Of a stretch of 27,485 nucleotides of DNA, positions 14,426 through 21,314 are shown piece after piece. The notes below the pieces were generated by a model that was given only the letters and a program-made list of their open reading frames with translations, made no database searches and was not told where the DNA came from. The stretch comes from Prevotellaceae bacterium UBA4301 (GTDB lineage Bacteria > Bacteroidota > Bacteroidia > Bacteroidales > Bacteroidaceae). A program made the translations under genes and the position numbers. The stretch is taken from NCBI GenBank assembly GCA_002395775.1, contig DGUV01000057.1:13559-41043 (forward strand), read 5' to 3'. Position 1 is the stretch's first letter. Every line of letters starts with the position of its first letter.

Positions 14426-15336
14426 GGCTTCAGCTTCTTGTAGATGTAGCGCACCACCTTGCCCAGAGGCGTGTAGCGGATGCCCCAGTCCCGTATGGCC
14501 TGGGCAAACTGGGCTTCGATGGCGGGATTGGCCTCGGGGTGCTCCACCTTGCTTAATGGCAGGGGCTCCTGTTGCGGCGGGCGGTCGAATTCGTACCATT
14601 GCAGCAGGCGGAACGAGCGGAAGTGGGTGCCCTGCTGGAGGCCGATGTTGCGTACCATCGTGCGCCCGGGCGTCAGGCAGAGTCCCTGGGCGCGGTAGAT
14701 GGCCAGTTCCCAACAGATGTCCCAGGGGATGGGGCGCTTGTCCAGACTCTGCAGACAGCGGAAGACGCCGCCATACTGTATGCGGTCGAGGTCCTTTGCA
14801 GTCAGGCCCTCAAGCGCCTCCTCGCGTGTCGAATAGTGCAAAAAGTGCCCATTCCATCGGTCTTTCCATGTTCCCCATCCCCATCCGCTCATGTGGGGAG
14901 TGAAGTAGAAGGGCATGTCGTCGAGGGCCAGATTGGTGAAGCCTGCGACGTGCATGACGCGCGGCACGTCCTGGTAGAGGTCGAAGGCCTGGTTCATGTA
15001 TTCGAGATAGTGGGGCGAGGTGACGATGTCGTCCTCCAGCACGATGATGCGGTCGTGCGTCTCCAGGACCTGGGCGATGCCTTCGGTGATGTTGCGTTCC
15101 AGATAGAAGTTCTCGGGCCGCGCAACCAACTGTAGCCCCGCAAAGGCCTCGGCAAACTCGCCCACCACCCTGCGCACTTCGTTGACCAGGGCCCACGACT
15201 GTTCGTCGCGCCCCCCGTCGGAGAAGACATAGACCTGCGTCTCTCGGGCCAGCGTGTTGCGTGCCAGCGCCTCCAGCGTGCAGCGTGTGTTGTCCGCCCG
15301 ATTATAGACGAATAGTGCTACGGGTGCATGTTTCAT
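14422..15336 (-). CDS. GT-A fold glycosyltransferase, GNT-I-like
   Basis: The 304-residue protein begins APVALFVYNRADNTRCTLEAL. The acidic metal-binding motif IIVLEDDIVTSPHYLEYMNQA (EDD at residues 101-103) is followed by HMSGWGWGTWKDRW (about 148-161). This pattern resembles the GT13/GNT-I-like and related GT2 transferases found in bacterial polysaccharide loci. It is the first gene of the leftward operon, with a perfect promoter whose -7 box ends only four bases before the start codon, so the mRNA is probably leaderless. Sugar specificity is unknown. Confidence 0.78.
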   Translation of the reverse strand: MKHAPVALFVYNRADNTRCTLEALARNTLARETQVYVFSDGGRDEQSWALVNEVRRVVGEFAEAFAGLQLVARPENFYLERNITEGIAQVLETHDRIIVLEDDIVTSPHYLEYMNQAFDLYQDVPRVMHVAGFTNLALDDMPFYFTPHMSGWGWGTWKDRWNGHFLHYSTREEALEGLTAKDLDRIQYGGVFRCLQSLDKRPIPWDICWELAIYRAQGLCLTPGRTMVRNIGLQQGTHFRSFRLLQWYEFDRPPQQEPLPLSKVEHPEANPAIEAQFAQAIRDWGIRYTPLGKVVRYIYKKLKP

Positions 15337-15340
15337 GTCG

Positions 15341-15372
15341 CAAAGATAGTGTAAACCGAGTGAAAAACCAAA
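15341..15372 (-). promoter_or_regulatory. Promoter of the leftward glycosyltransferase operon
   Basis: On the minus strand TTTG (15369-15372), a 20-base spacer and TATCTTTG (15341-15348) form a perfect match. Only four bases separate the -7 box from the ATG at 15336. The 20 bases at 15341-15360 match the GDPD promoter (267-286) at all but one position. Confidence 0.87.
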
Positions 15373-15430
15373 TAAATCGGGGCATTTATCTCCCTTGCGG
15401 TCCGTGGGGCTCCGCCACGTCTGCGAGGTA

Positions 15431-15826
15431 TAGCCTCTGCCTTCTGCCCGTTACGCCTATGCCTTCCGCCCGTTACGCCTCTGCCTTCCGCCCGTTACGC
15501 CTCTGCCTCTTGCCCGTTACGCCTCTGCCTCTTGCCCGTTTCACTTGGGCCTTTCCTGCCAGACGCTTAGGCGGTTTGGTCTATAGACTTAGGTCCTTCG
15601 CCTGCAAGACTTAGGTCTTTCGCTTGTAAGACTTAAGTCTTTCGCCTGCAAGACCTAAATCTTTCATTTGTAAGACTTAAGTCTTTCGGCTGTAAGACCT
15701 AAGTCTTTCAGCTAAGAGGCCTAAGCGATTTGCCCCCGAGCCTTAGGCGTTTCGTGTCCAAGCCTTAGGTGTTTCGTGTCCGAGCCTTAGGCGTTCGGGG
15801 CCCTTGATATAGGCGAATGGGCCTCG
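15431..15826. repeat. Array of eighteen consecutive 22-bp units without indels
   Basis: Slicing from 15431 gives eighteen units of exactly 22 bases ending at 15826. Units 1-5 (15431-15540) are nearly identical and rich in GCCTCTGCC and GCCCGTT. Units 8-13 (15585-15716) carry AGACTTAAGTCT or close variants followed by TTTCG; units 10 and 12 hold this perfect 12-base palindrome at 15629-15640 and 15673-15684. Units 14-17 carry AGCCTTAGG-type cores. Position 6 is T in all eighteen units, position 4 is C in seventeen and position 9 is G in seventeen. It is not coding, because 22 is not a multiple of three. It fills most of the 554-base divergent intergenic region 15337-15890, whose only other recognisable contents are the two promoters. 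Confidence 0.92.
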
Positions 15827-15850
15827 GGGCCTTGGAAAAATCGCGGTTTG

Positions 15851-15882
15851 CTTGCTTTTTCGCTTGCTTAGCCGTAACTTTG
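15851..15882 (+). promoter_or_regulatory. Promoter of the first acyltransferase
   Basis: CTTG (15851-15854), a 20-base spacer and TAACTTTG (15875-15882) lie just upstream of the ATG at 15891, with eight bases between box and start. Transcription would begin at or within a few bases of the start codon. Confidence 0.8.
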
Positions 15883-15890
15883 TGGCCGCA

Positions 15891-16904
15891 ATGACAAACG
15901 GACGAATGAGAAATCACGCCTTCGACCTCCTGTGCGGCCTGTGCATAGTGAGGATGGTCATGCTGCATGTCGTGGGCATGTGCCACCTGCGGGGCGAGTA
16001 TCACTTTGGGAAGCTCATGGCGTGGACGTTCTTTTTCCTCTCGTTCTTCTTCTTCAAGGCCGGGTACTTCAACAAGACAGTGGCGGGCTCCTCGCGCGCC
16101 TTCATTCGGGACAAGGCCCGCAGGCTGCTGATTCCCTACCTGATGTGGGGACTGATAGGCAACGCCATCTACTTTGCCTTCCTCTACGGCTGGCCGCAGG
16201 TCTTTGCCTCCACGATGCGCCAGGTGCGCTGGAGCCATCTGTGGGAGGCCAGTCAGTTCTATGGCAATCCGCCCGTGTGGTTCCTGTTTTCCTTCTTCAT
16301 GATGTATGTCGTCGTCCACCTGTGGCGGCGCCTGCTTTCCCGTGTCAACTTCCTGTGGCCCTTGCTGCCGGTGCTGAGCGTGTGGTTGTGGAGGCAGGGC
16401 AATCCCCTGTGGATGAGTCTGGGCAATGTGCCGATGGCGGTGTTCTGCTTCGAGCTCGGACATTGGTGGCACCAGGCGGAGAGGCGGTTGCCCCGAGGGT
16501 GGTTCGTGGCCCTCTCGGTAGTTCTGGTTGTCCTCTTCCTCTATGGCAACCGCCATTGGCATGGCGAGTGCGACATGGCCCTCAACAAGTGGGTGCAGCG
16601 GCCCTGGGGTGCGGTGGTGAACACCGTCTGTGCCGTCTGCGGCCTGTCGGGCATCCTGCTCTCCCTGCCCCTTCGGCGGGTGCCCTTGCTGGGCTTCGTC
16701 GGGGAACATTCGATGGTGTTCTTCGTCATGCACTATCCCGTCCTCTACCTCTATCGCATGGGGCTCATGGTGGCCCATGTCAGCATCCGTGGGCAGTGGT
16801 TCCACGTGGGCATTCTGCTGGTCATCATCTTCATTCTTTGTTCCGCTTTGGTGCCTCGCATCGAAAAATTGCCGTGGTTGAGTGGTAGATTCCCGAAAAA
16901 GTAG
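15891..16904 (+). CDS. Acyltransferase family 3 membrane protein (polysaccharide O-acyltransferase candidate)
   Basis: The 337-residue protein begins RNHAFDLLCGLCIVRMVMLHVVGM and has about ten hydrophobic segments, fitting the acyltransferase 3 (OafA/NolL-like) family of integral membrane enzymes that move acyl groups onto sugars. The stretch FFFLSFFFFKAGYFNK (about residues 44-60) and the closing HSMVFFVMHYPVLYLY are shared with the next gene, so the two are paralogues. ATG 15891 follows the promoter box by eight bases; ATG 15906 (MRNHAF) is an alternative that would align better with the paralogue. The role is probably decoration of the surface polysaccharide. Confidence 0.85.
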   Translation: MTNGRMRNHAFDLLCGLCIVRMVMLHVVGMCHLRGEYHFGKLMAWTFFFLSFFFFKAGYFNKTVAGSSRAFIRDKARRLLIPYLMWGLIGNAIYFAFLYGWPQVFASTMRQVRWSHLWEASQFYGNPPVWFLFSFFMMYVVVHLWRRLLSRVNFLWPLLPVLSVWLWRQGNPLWMSLGNVPMAVFCFELGHWWHQAERRLPRGWFVALSVVLVVLFLYGNRHWHGECDMALNKWVQRPWGAVVNTVCAVCGLSGILLSLPLRRVPLLGFVGEHSMVFFVMHYPVLYLYRMGLMVAHVSIRGQWFHVGILLVIIFILCSALVPRIEKLPWLSGRFPKK

Positions 16905-16912
16905 TAACTTTG
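16905..16912 (+). promoter_or_regulatory. -7 box of the second acyltransferase
   Basis: TAACTTTG starts directly after the TAG stop (16902-16904) of the first acyltransferase and ends five bases before the ATG at 16918. The nearest -33 candidate, TTG at 16878-16880, is 24 bases away and weak. The box matches that of the first paralogue exactly. Confidence 0.6.
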
Positions 16913-16917
16913 TCCCG

Positions 16918-17961
16918 ATGAAACCTCGTAACCACGCTTTCGACTTCCTTTGCGGCATCTGCATCATACGCATGGTGAGCCTGCACATCATGGCCTTCTG
17001 CGGCCATGCCGACGACGACTGGTGGCGCGAGGTGATGCAGTGGACCTACTATTTCATGTCGTTCTTCTTCTTCAAGGCCGGCTATTTCAACAAGAGCGTG
17101 CTCGGTCCCAGCCGCCAGTACTGCAAGGACAAGGCCATGCGCCTGCTCGTGCCCTACCTGACGACGGGACTCATCGGGGGAGCCATCTACTTCTCGTTCC
17201 TCCCGTTCCTGCTCAATCGGTTCCACAATCCCATCGAACCCCTCGAATGGCCGCACATTTGGGAGAACGGCTCTTTCTATGGCAACAATCCGACGTGGTT
17301 CCTCATCAGTTTCTTTGCGGCCTACATCGCCATCCACTTCCTGGAGAAGGGACGCCACTGGCTGTTCCGCAGGACGCCCCCTATGGTGCAGCACTACAGC
17401 TCGCTCCTCTACTTCTCGTTCCCCTTCATCGGCTATTGGCTCTTCACGCTGAAGAATCCCCTGTGGCTGGGACTGAGCAATGTGTTCATGGGCATCTTCT
17501 TCTTTGAACTCGGGCGCGTGTGGAGCCGCATGCTGGGACGCTGGCGCGAGGAGACGGCCATGTGGATATCCTTTGCCCTGGTGCTGGTCTTCATCGTCAG
17601 CAACGCTGTCTTCCACGACTGCTCCTACACGATGTCGAACAACAAGTTCACGGGCGACCCCGTCATCACGGTGCTCAACATCACCGTCATCCTGTGCGGC
17701 CTGTCGGGCTTGCTCATTAGCACCCACTTGCCCCGGGTGCCCGTTGTCAACTTCATTGGCCAGCACTCGATGGTGTTCTTCGTCAGTCACTATCCCATGC
17801 TCTATTACTATAAGTTCATGCACCTGTGCTTTGCCCGCAGCATCTATGGGCGCTACGACGACGTATTGATACTCCTGCCCGCCATATTCCTCATCTGTGC
17901 CTGGCTTGTGCCCTACATCGAGAGGGTGCCGTGGCTGAGCGGAAGGTGGCCGAAGGAGTGA
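16918..17961 (+). CDS. Acyltransferase family 3 membrane protein (paralogue)
   Basis: The 347-residue acyltransferase 3 protein is clearly homologous to its upstream neighbour. Both have RNHAFD at the N terminus, CGICIIRMVSLH versus CGLCIVRMVMLH, the block SFFFFKAGYFNK, and HSMVFFVSHYPMLYYY versus HSMVFFVMHYPVLYLY near the end. About ten hydrophobic segments are present. The start at 16918 lies just after a TAACTTTG box; the longer frame from 16882 would begin inside the upstream gene. A tandem duplication followed by divergence is the simplest origin, giving two decorating enzymes with different acceptor positions or acyl donors. Confidence 0.85.
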   Translation: MKPRNHAFDFLCGICIIRMVSLHIMAFCGHADDDWWREVMQWTYYFMSFFFFKAGYFNKSVLGPSRQYCKDKAMRLLVPYLTTGLIGGAIYFSFLPFLLNRFHNPIEPLEWPHIWENGSFYGNNPTWFLISFFAAYIAIHFLEKGRHWLFRRTPPMVQHYSSLLYFSFPFIGYWLFTLKNPLWLGLSNVFMGIFFFELGRVWSRMLGRWREETAMWISFALVLVFIVSNAVFHDCSYTMSNNKFTGDPVITVLNITVILCGLSGLLISTHLPRVPVVNFIGQHSMVFFVSHYPMLYYYKFMHLCFARSIYGRYDDVLILLPAIFLICAWLVPYIERVPWLSGRWPKE

Positions 17962-18000
17962 CTCCGATAACTTGGGAATAAAAAGGAAAGAAGAAAGAAG

Positions 18001-18441
18001 ATGGAAGAAAACAAAAAGGAGATTGTGATAGGCTACACGGCCGGCGTGTTCGACCTGTTCCACATTGGTCATCTGACCCTGCTGAAGAACGCCAAGGGGC
18101 TGTGCGACAAGCTCATCGTGGGCGTCACCGTGGACGAACTGGTGACCTACAAAGGGAAGAATCCCATGATACCCTTCTCGGACCGCATTGAGATTGTGCG
18201 CAACATCAAGTGCGTGGACGCCGCCGTGCCCCAGTACGACATGGACAAGCTCACGATGTGCAAGAAGCTCGGGGCCACGATACTCTTCGTCGGCGACGAC
18301 TGGTATGGGACCGACAAGTGGAAGGAATATGAGAAGCACTTCAGCGAGGCGGGCATCCGCATCGTCTATTTCCCGTACACCCATGGCGTGTCCTCGACCA
18401 AAATCACGGAAGCCCTGACTGCCGTGCGCGACAAGGACTGA
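18001..18441 (+). CDS. TagD-like cytidylyltransferase (glycerol-3-phosphate cytidylyltransferase family)
   Basis: The 146-residue enzyme is close to the usual TagD length. The nucleotidyltransferase signature GVFDLFHIGHLTLLKNAK is at about 15-32 with HIGH at 21-24, and the second signature GVSSTKI is at 129-135. These enzymes join CTP to a phosphorylated alcohol to form a CDP-activated group; CDP-glycerol, CDP-ethanolamine or a related compound are the obvious candidates. It begins 39 bases after the acyltransferase and is followed by an asparagine-synthase-like gene and a LicD gene, so its CDP product is probably used to modify the polysaccharide. No TAnnTTTG box is seen upstream; only a weak TAACTTGG occurs. 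Confidence 0.88.
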   Translation: MEENKKEIVIGYTAGVFDLFHIGHLTLLKNAKGLCDKLIVGVTVDELVTYKGKNPMIPFSDRIEIVRNIKCVDAAVPQYDMDKLTMCKKLGATILFVGDDWYGTDKWKEYEKHFSEAGIRIVYFPYTHGVSSTKITEALTAVRDKD

Positions 18442-18475
18442 ATACGGACATTCCCGAAACTAAACCATTGAGACT

Positions 18476-19519
18476 ATGAGCAACAAAGACTTTTGCCTGA
18501 GTTCGTACATCGCCTTCCGCTACATCTGGAAGGAGGGCATGGACTTCTACCCGGGATTCCGCCACCACAACTACGAACCCATACCGAAAGAGGAACAGAT
18601 ACCCGTCGTCACCAGTGCCGACATCGACCGCGAGATACAGCGGCAGATGGATGCCCTCTATGCGCGCTACGACCACATCGGCATCCTGCTCTCCGGAGGA
18701 ATGGACAGCGCCAACCTGGCTGCCTATCTGCGTCCGGGCAGTCACGCCTACACCTTCACCTCGGACACCGGGGTGTTTGATGCCGACGTAGAGCGGGCTG
18801 CCAAATACTGCCGGAAGTTTGGCCTGCAACATCATCTGATAGATATCGACTTCGACGACTTCAAGCGATACACACCCATCGTGATGGCGGCAAAGGATGC
18901 CCCGGTGCACAGCATAGAGCCCCAGATCTATAAGGCGGCCATACAGGCCCGGAAGGACGGGGTGGAGATGGTGCTGGTGGGCGAGAGTGCCGACCTCATC
19001 TTCGGCGGCATGGACAAACTTATCACTCCCGAATGGACCTTCGACGCCTTCGTGCGCCGCTACACCTTCCTCGACCCCGAGCTGGTGCTCGCCAATCCGG
19101 TCAGCCAGGCCGAGCTGTACGAGCCTTACCGCGTGGGGACCGACGGCATCGATGTCATGCGATTCATGGACGAGGTGTTTGCCATCGAGAGTTCCAGCTC
19201 CTATCTCAATGCCTTCGGCGTGGCCCGTATGCCTTATTATGACCCCTACGCCCGCCTCGTGATGGCCGAACCGCTGGACATGCAGCGCGTGCGTAACGGC
19301 GAACCCAAATACCTGGTGCGCGGACTCTATGCCATGAAGTATCCCGAACTGGAGATTCCCTTCAAGATGCCCATGCCTCGACCCGTGGACACCATCTTCA
19401 AGGACTGGACGGGCCCCACGCGCAAGGAGTTCCGCAAGGACATTCCCATGCAAGAGCTCACGGGCAACCAGAAGTGGCAACTCTGGTGTGCCGAGCAGTT
19501 CCTCAATCTTTTCGACTGA
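18476..19519 (+). CDS. Asparagine-synthase-like ATP-dependent amidating enzyme (no glutaminase domain)
   Basis: The 347-residue protein contains the ATP-pyrophosphatase SGGMDS loop (73-78), the later GESADLIFGG motif (169-178), and MPYYDPYARL followed by KYLVRGLY near the C terminus, as in the synthase domain of AsnB. It lacks the N-terminal glutamine amidotransferase domain with its catalytic Cys2, since the protein begins MSNKDF. Nitrogen must therefore come from free ammonia or a partner, or the enzyme may use another nucleophile. It lies between a TagD-like cytidylyltransferase and a LicD protein, which suggests that it amidates or otherwise adenylates a carboxylate on the sugar or on the phospho-group. 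Whether it makes free asparagine is doubtful given this context. Confidence 0.85.
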   Translation: MSNKDFCLSSYIAFRYIWKEGMDFYPGFRHHNYEPIPKEEQIPVVTSADIDREIQRQMDALYARYDHIGILLSGGMDSANLAAYLRPGSHAYTFTSDTGVFDADVERAAKYCRKFGLQHHLIDIDFDDFKRYTPIVMAAKDAPVHSIEPQIYKAAIQARKDGVEMVLVGESADLIFGGMDKLITPEWTFDAFVRRYTFLDPELVLANPVSQAELYEPYRVGTDGIDVMRFMDEVFAIESSSSYLNAFGVARMPYYDPYARLVMAEPLDMQRVRNGEPKYLVRGLYAMKYPELEIPFKMPMPRPVDTIFKDWTGPTRKEFRKDIPMQELTGNQKWQLWCAEQFLNLFD

Positions 19520-19535
19520 AATCCATTCGACCGAG

Positions 19536-20384
19536 ATGATAGATGACCCTTTGAAGCAGAAACTTCTGGAGACGTTTCTTTTCACCAAAGACTTCCTCGC
19601 GCGGCACGGACTGCGTTATGTGGCCTGTGGGGGCACGGTGCTGGGAGCCGTGCGTCACAAGGGATTCATTCCCTGGGACGATGACATCGACATCTACATG
19701 CCCCGGGCCGACTACAACCGTCTGCTCTCCCTTGGCGACGAGTTGGCTGACGCGCACTATGAAATCATCTCTACCTCCACACCCGGCTACTACATGCCCT
19801 TTGCCAAGATCAGCAGCCTCACGTCCACCATCTGGGAGTTCGAACGCCTGCCGCTGGTCATGGGAGTGTATATCGACATCTTCCCCTTGGACGAGTTCGA
19901 TGAGCCGGACGACGTAATCACCGCCCGGCAGTATCGCAGTCATCACTATTTCGACAAGTATATCAGTGCGCTGAGCCGCTATTCCCTGCGTTCGTGGTGG
20001 CGTTGTGTCAGGGAGGCCGATGTGCACGGGCTGGGACTGCGCGTCCTGAACCTGTGGCGACGTCGGAATCCTCGTCGCTACCTGCAGGCCTTTCTCGATT
20101 TCGAAAAGACTTATGTGGGAGGGCACGGGCCGAAATGTGTGTGCGTGACGCAATGGGAGGGCCGCATCTTCCAGAGTGAATGGTTCAGCGACGTGGTGGA
20201 GTTGCCTTTTGAGACGACCACCGTGACCGTGCCGCGTGCCTACGACAAATACCTGACGCTGCTCTATGGCGACTACATGCAACTGCCACCGCCCGAGAAG
20301 CGCATTTCCCATCCTCATTACTTCACCGACCTGGAGCATAGGCTCACGCTCGAGGAGGTGCGTCGGCTGCATCAGTCCATGTGA
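19536..20384 (+). CDS. LicD family phosphotransferase
   Basis: The 282-residue protein has the LicD nucleotidyltransferase-like core: GGTVLGAVR (32-40), then PWDDDID (46-52) and MPRADYNRL, with FPLDEFDE later. LicD proteins transfer phosphocholine, or other phospho-alcohols, from a CDP carrier to cell-surface glycans. The frame is open from 19488, inside the previous gene, but ATG 19536 sits 16 bases after that gene's stop and directly before the conserved sequence. With the TagD-like enzyme two genes upstream it makes a complete activate-and-transfer pair. The last 13 bases overlap the converging GT14 gene. Confidence 0.9.
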   Translation: MIDDPLKQKLLETFLFTKDFLARHGLRYVACGGTVLGAVRHKGFIPWDDDIDIYMPRADYNRLLSLGDELADAHYEIISTSTPGYYMPFAKISSLTSTIWEFERLPLVMGVYIDIFPLDEFDEPDDVITARQYRSHHYFDKYISALSRYSLRSWWRCVREADVHGLGLRVLNLWRRRNPRRYLQAFLDFEKTYVGGHGPKCVCVTQWEGRIFQSEWFSDVVELPFETTTVTVPRAYDKYLTLLYGDYMQLPPPEKRISHPHYFTDLEHRLTLEEVRRLHQSM

Positions 20385-21283
20385 CGGTGCCCGTCAATCA
20401 GCGCCACCACTTCATCGCTGATTCCGCTCCGAAACTTTCGTGCAAACATCTTTCCACTTGCCATCAGGGTAGGGAAGTCCGAGGCTTCCATCACCTTGAT
20501 GACGGGCTCGTAGATGATGAAGTGTAGGGGAGTGAGTGCGTCCAGCCCGGGGTATGGGCCTTCCGTGAGCATGCACTTGGGTGCCCACTTGGGCGAGTTG
20601 AAGGCGATGGTCTGTATCACGGTCTCTGCCTGACCGAAGCTGTCGCGGAAGTATTGCTTCACTTCGGGACACTGTTGGTAGGTCTCCAGCACGTAGCGTG
20701 CCAACTCCTCGCTGATGCACCACCAGGCCGAGCCTTTGTAGAGGTGCCATGTGTCGATGCCAATCCCGAATGACAGTCGCTTGCGATAGCCCACGGCGCC
20801 CAAAGCCTTGCGGCAGAGGATGGAGAGACGCTGGTTCCACTGGTTGCTGAACAGGCGGAACAGGGGACGGCTCAGGGTGTACAGTTCGCGCTGCTGGCCC
20901 TGTATGTAGTCCGTGTCCATGCATATCCCCTGCAGTGTCTCGCGGTCGCCCTGCTCCTCCATCCAGCGGGTGATGTGCCCGTTGCTCCACAGCGGATAGT
21001 CCATGCCGGAGAGAAAGAAGATGCGGTCGAAGTGCCGCGGGTGCTGAACGGCTGCACGTATGAGTGCCATCTGGTATTCCACCTCAATGAGTGTGCCCCA
21101 ACGGACATCTATCCGATTCTCGATGAAATGGACGTTTTTTGCCGTTATGGCTTCCTTGAAGGGGCGTATGTCCGACTTCTTGTCGATGTGGATGAAGAAC
21201 TCGGCATCGGCGTGCAAGGCTAGGATGAGACGTGCCAACTGAGGGGCATCGGTGTGGGCAGAGATGAGATAGGCTATGTTCAT
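20372..21283 (-). CDS. GT14-like glycosyltransferase (beta-1,6-N-acetylglucosaminyltransferase/Branch family)
   Basis: The 303-residue protein has the conserved start YLISAHTDAPQLARLI (5-20), FFIHIDKKSD (29-38), the IDVRWGTLIEVE stretch (58-69) and FFLSGMDYPLW (89-99), followed by the tryptophan-rich GSAWWCISEELARYVL. This matches the bacterial Branch (PF02485) family of core-2/I-type GlcNAc and related transferases. It is the last gene of the leftward upxY operon and ends inside the LicD gene by 13 bases, with no room for a conventional terminator. Confidence 0.87.
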   Translation of the reverse strand: MNIAYLISAHTDAPQLARLILALHADAEFFIHIDKKSDIRPFKEAITAKNVHFIENRIDVRWGTLIEVEYQMALIRAAVQHPRHFDRIFFLSGMDYPLWSNGHITRWMEEQGDRETLQGICMDTDYIQGQQRELYTLSRPLFRLFSNQWNQRLSILCRKALGAVGYRKRLSFGIGIDTWHLYKGSAWWCISEELARYVLETYQQCPEVKQYFRDSFGQAETVIQTIAFNSPKWAPKCMLTEGPYPGLDALTPLHFIIYEPVIKVMEASDFPTLMASGKMFARKFRSGISDEVVALIDGHRHMD

Positions 21284-21314
21284 GGTTTACGAATTACGGG
21301 TTATGGGTGGATTC

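Noticed and set aside
15261..15614. Open frame of about 117 codons on the plus strand across the first part of the 22-bp array
   Set aside because: The repeat period is not a multiple of three, the product is a low-complexity Pro/Leu/Arg string, and the frame begins antisense to a well-supported glycosyltransferase.
15431..15826. CRISPR array
   Set aside because: Units are only 22 bases with no constant repeat of 24-40 bases and no separate spacers of 30 or more bases; the whole unit drifts gradually along the array. No cas gene is near.
15765..16991. Minus-strand frame of about 408 codons opposite the first acyltransferase
   Set aside because: Shadow of the real gene; it runs into the repeat array and has no start signal or recognisable domain.
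16831..18384. Long minus-strand frame (about 517 codons) opposite the acyltransferases and TagD-like gene
   Set aside because: It is antisense to three convincing genes. Long shadow frames are expected in GC-rich coding DNA, and the predicted product is His/Glu/Gly-rich with no domain.
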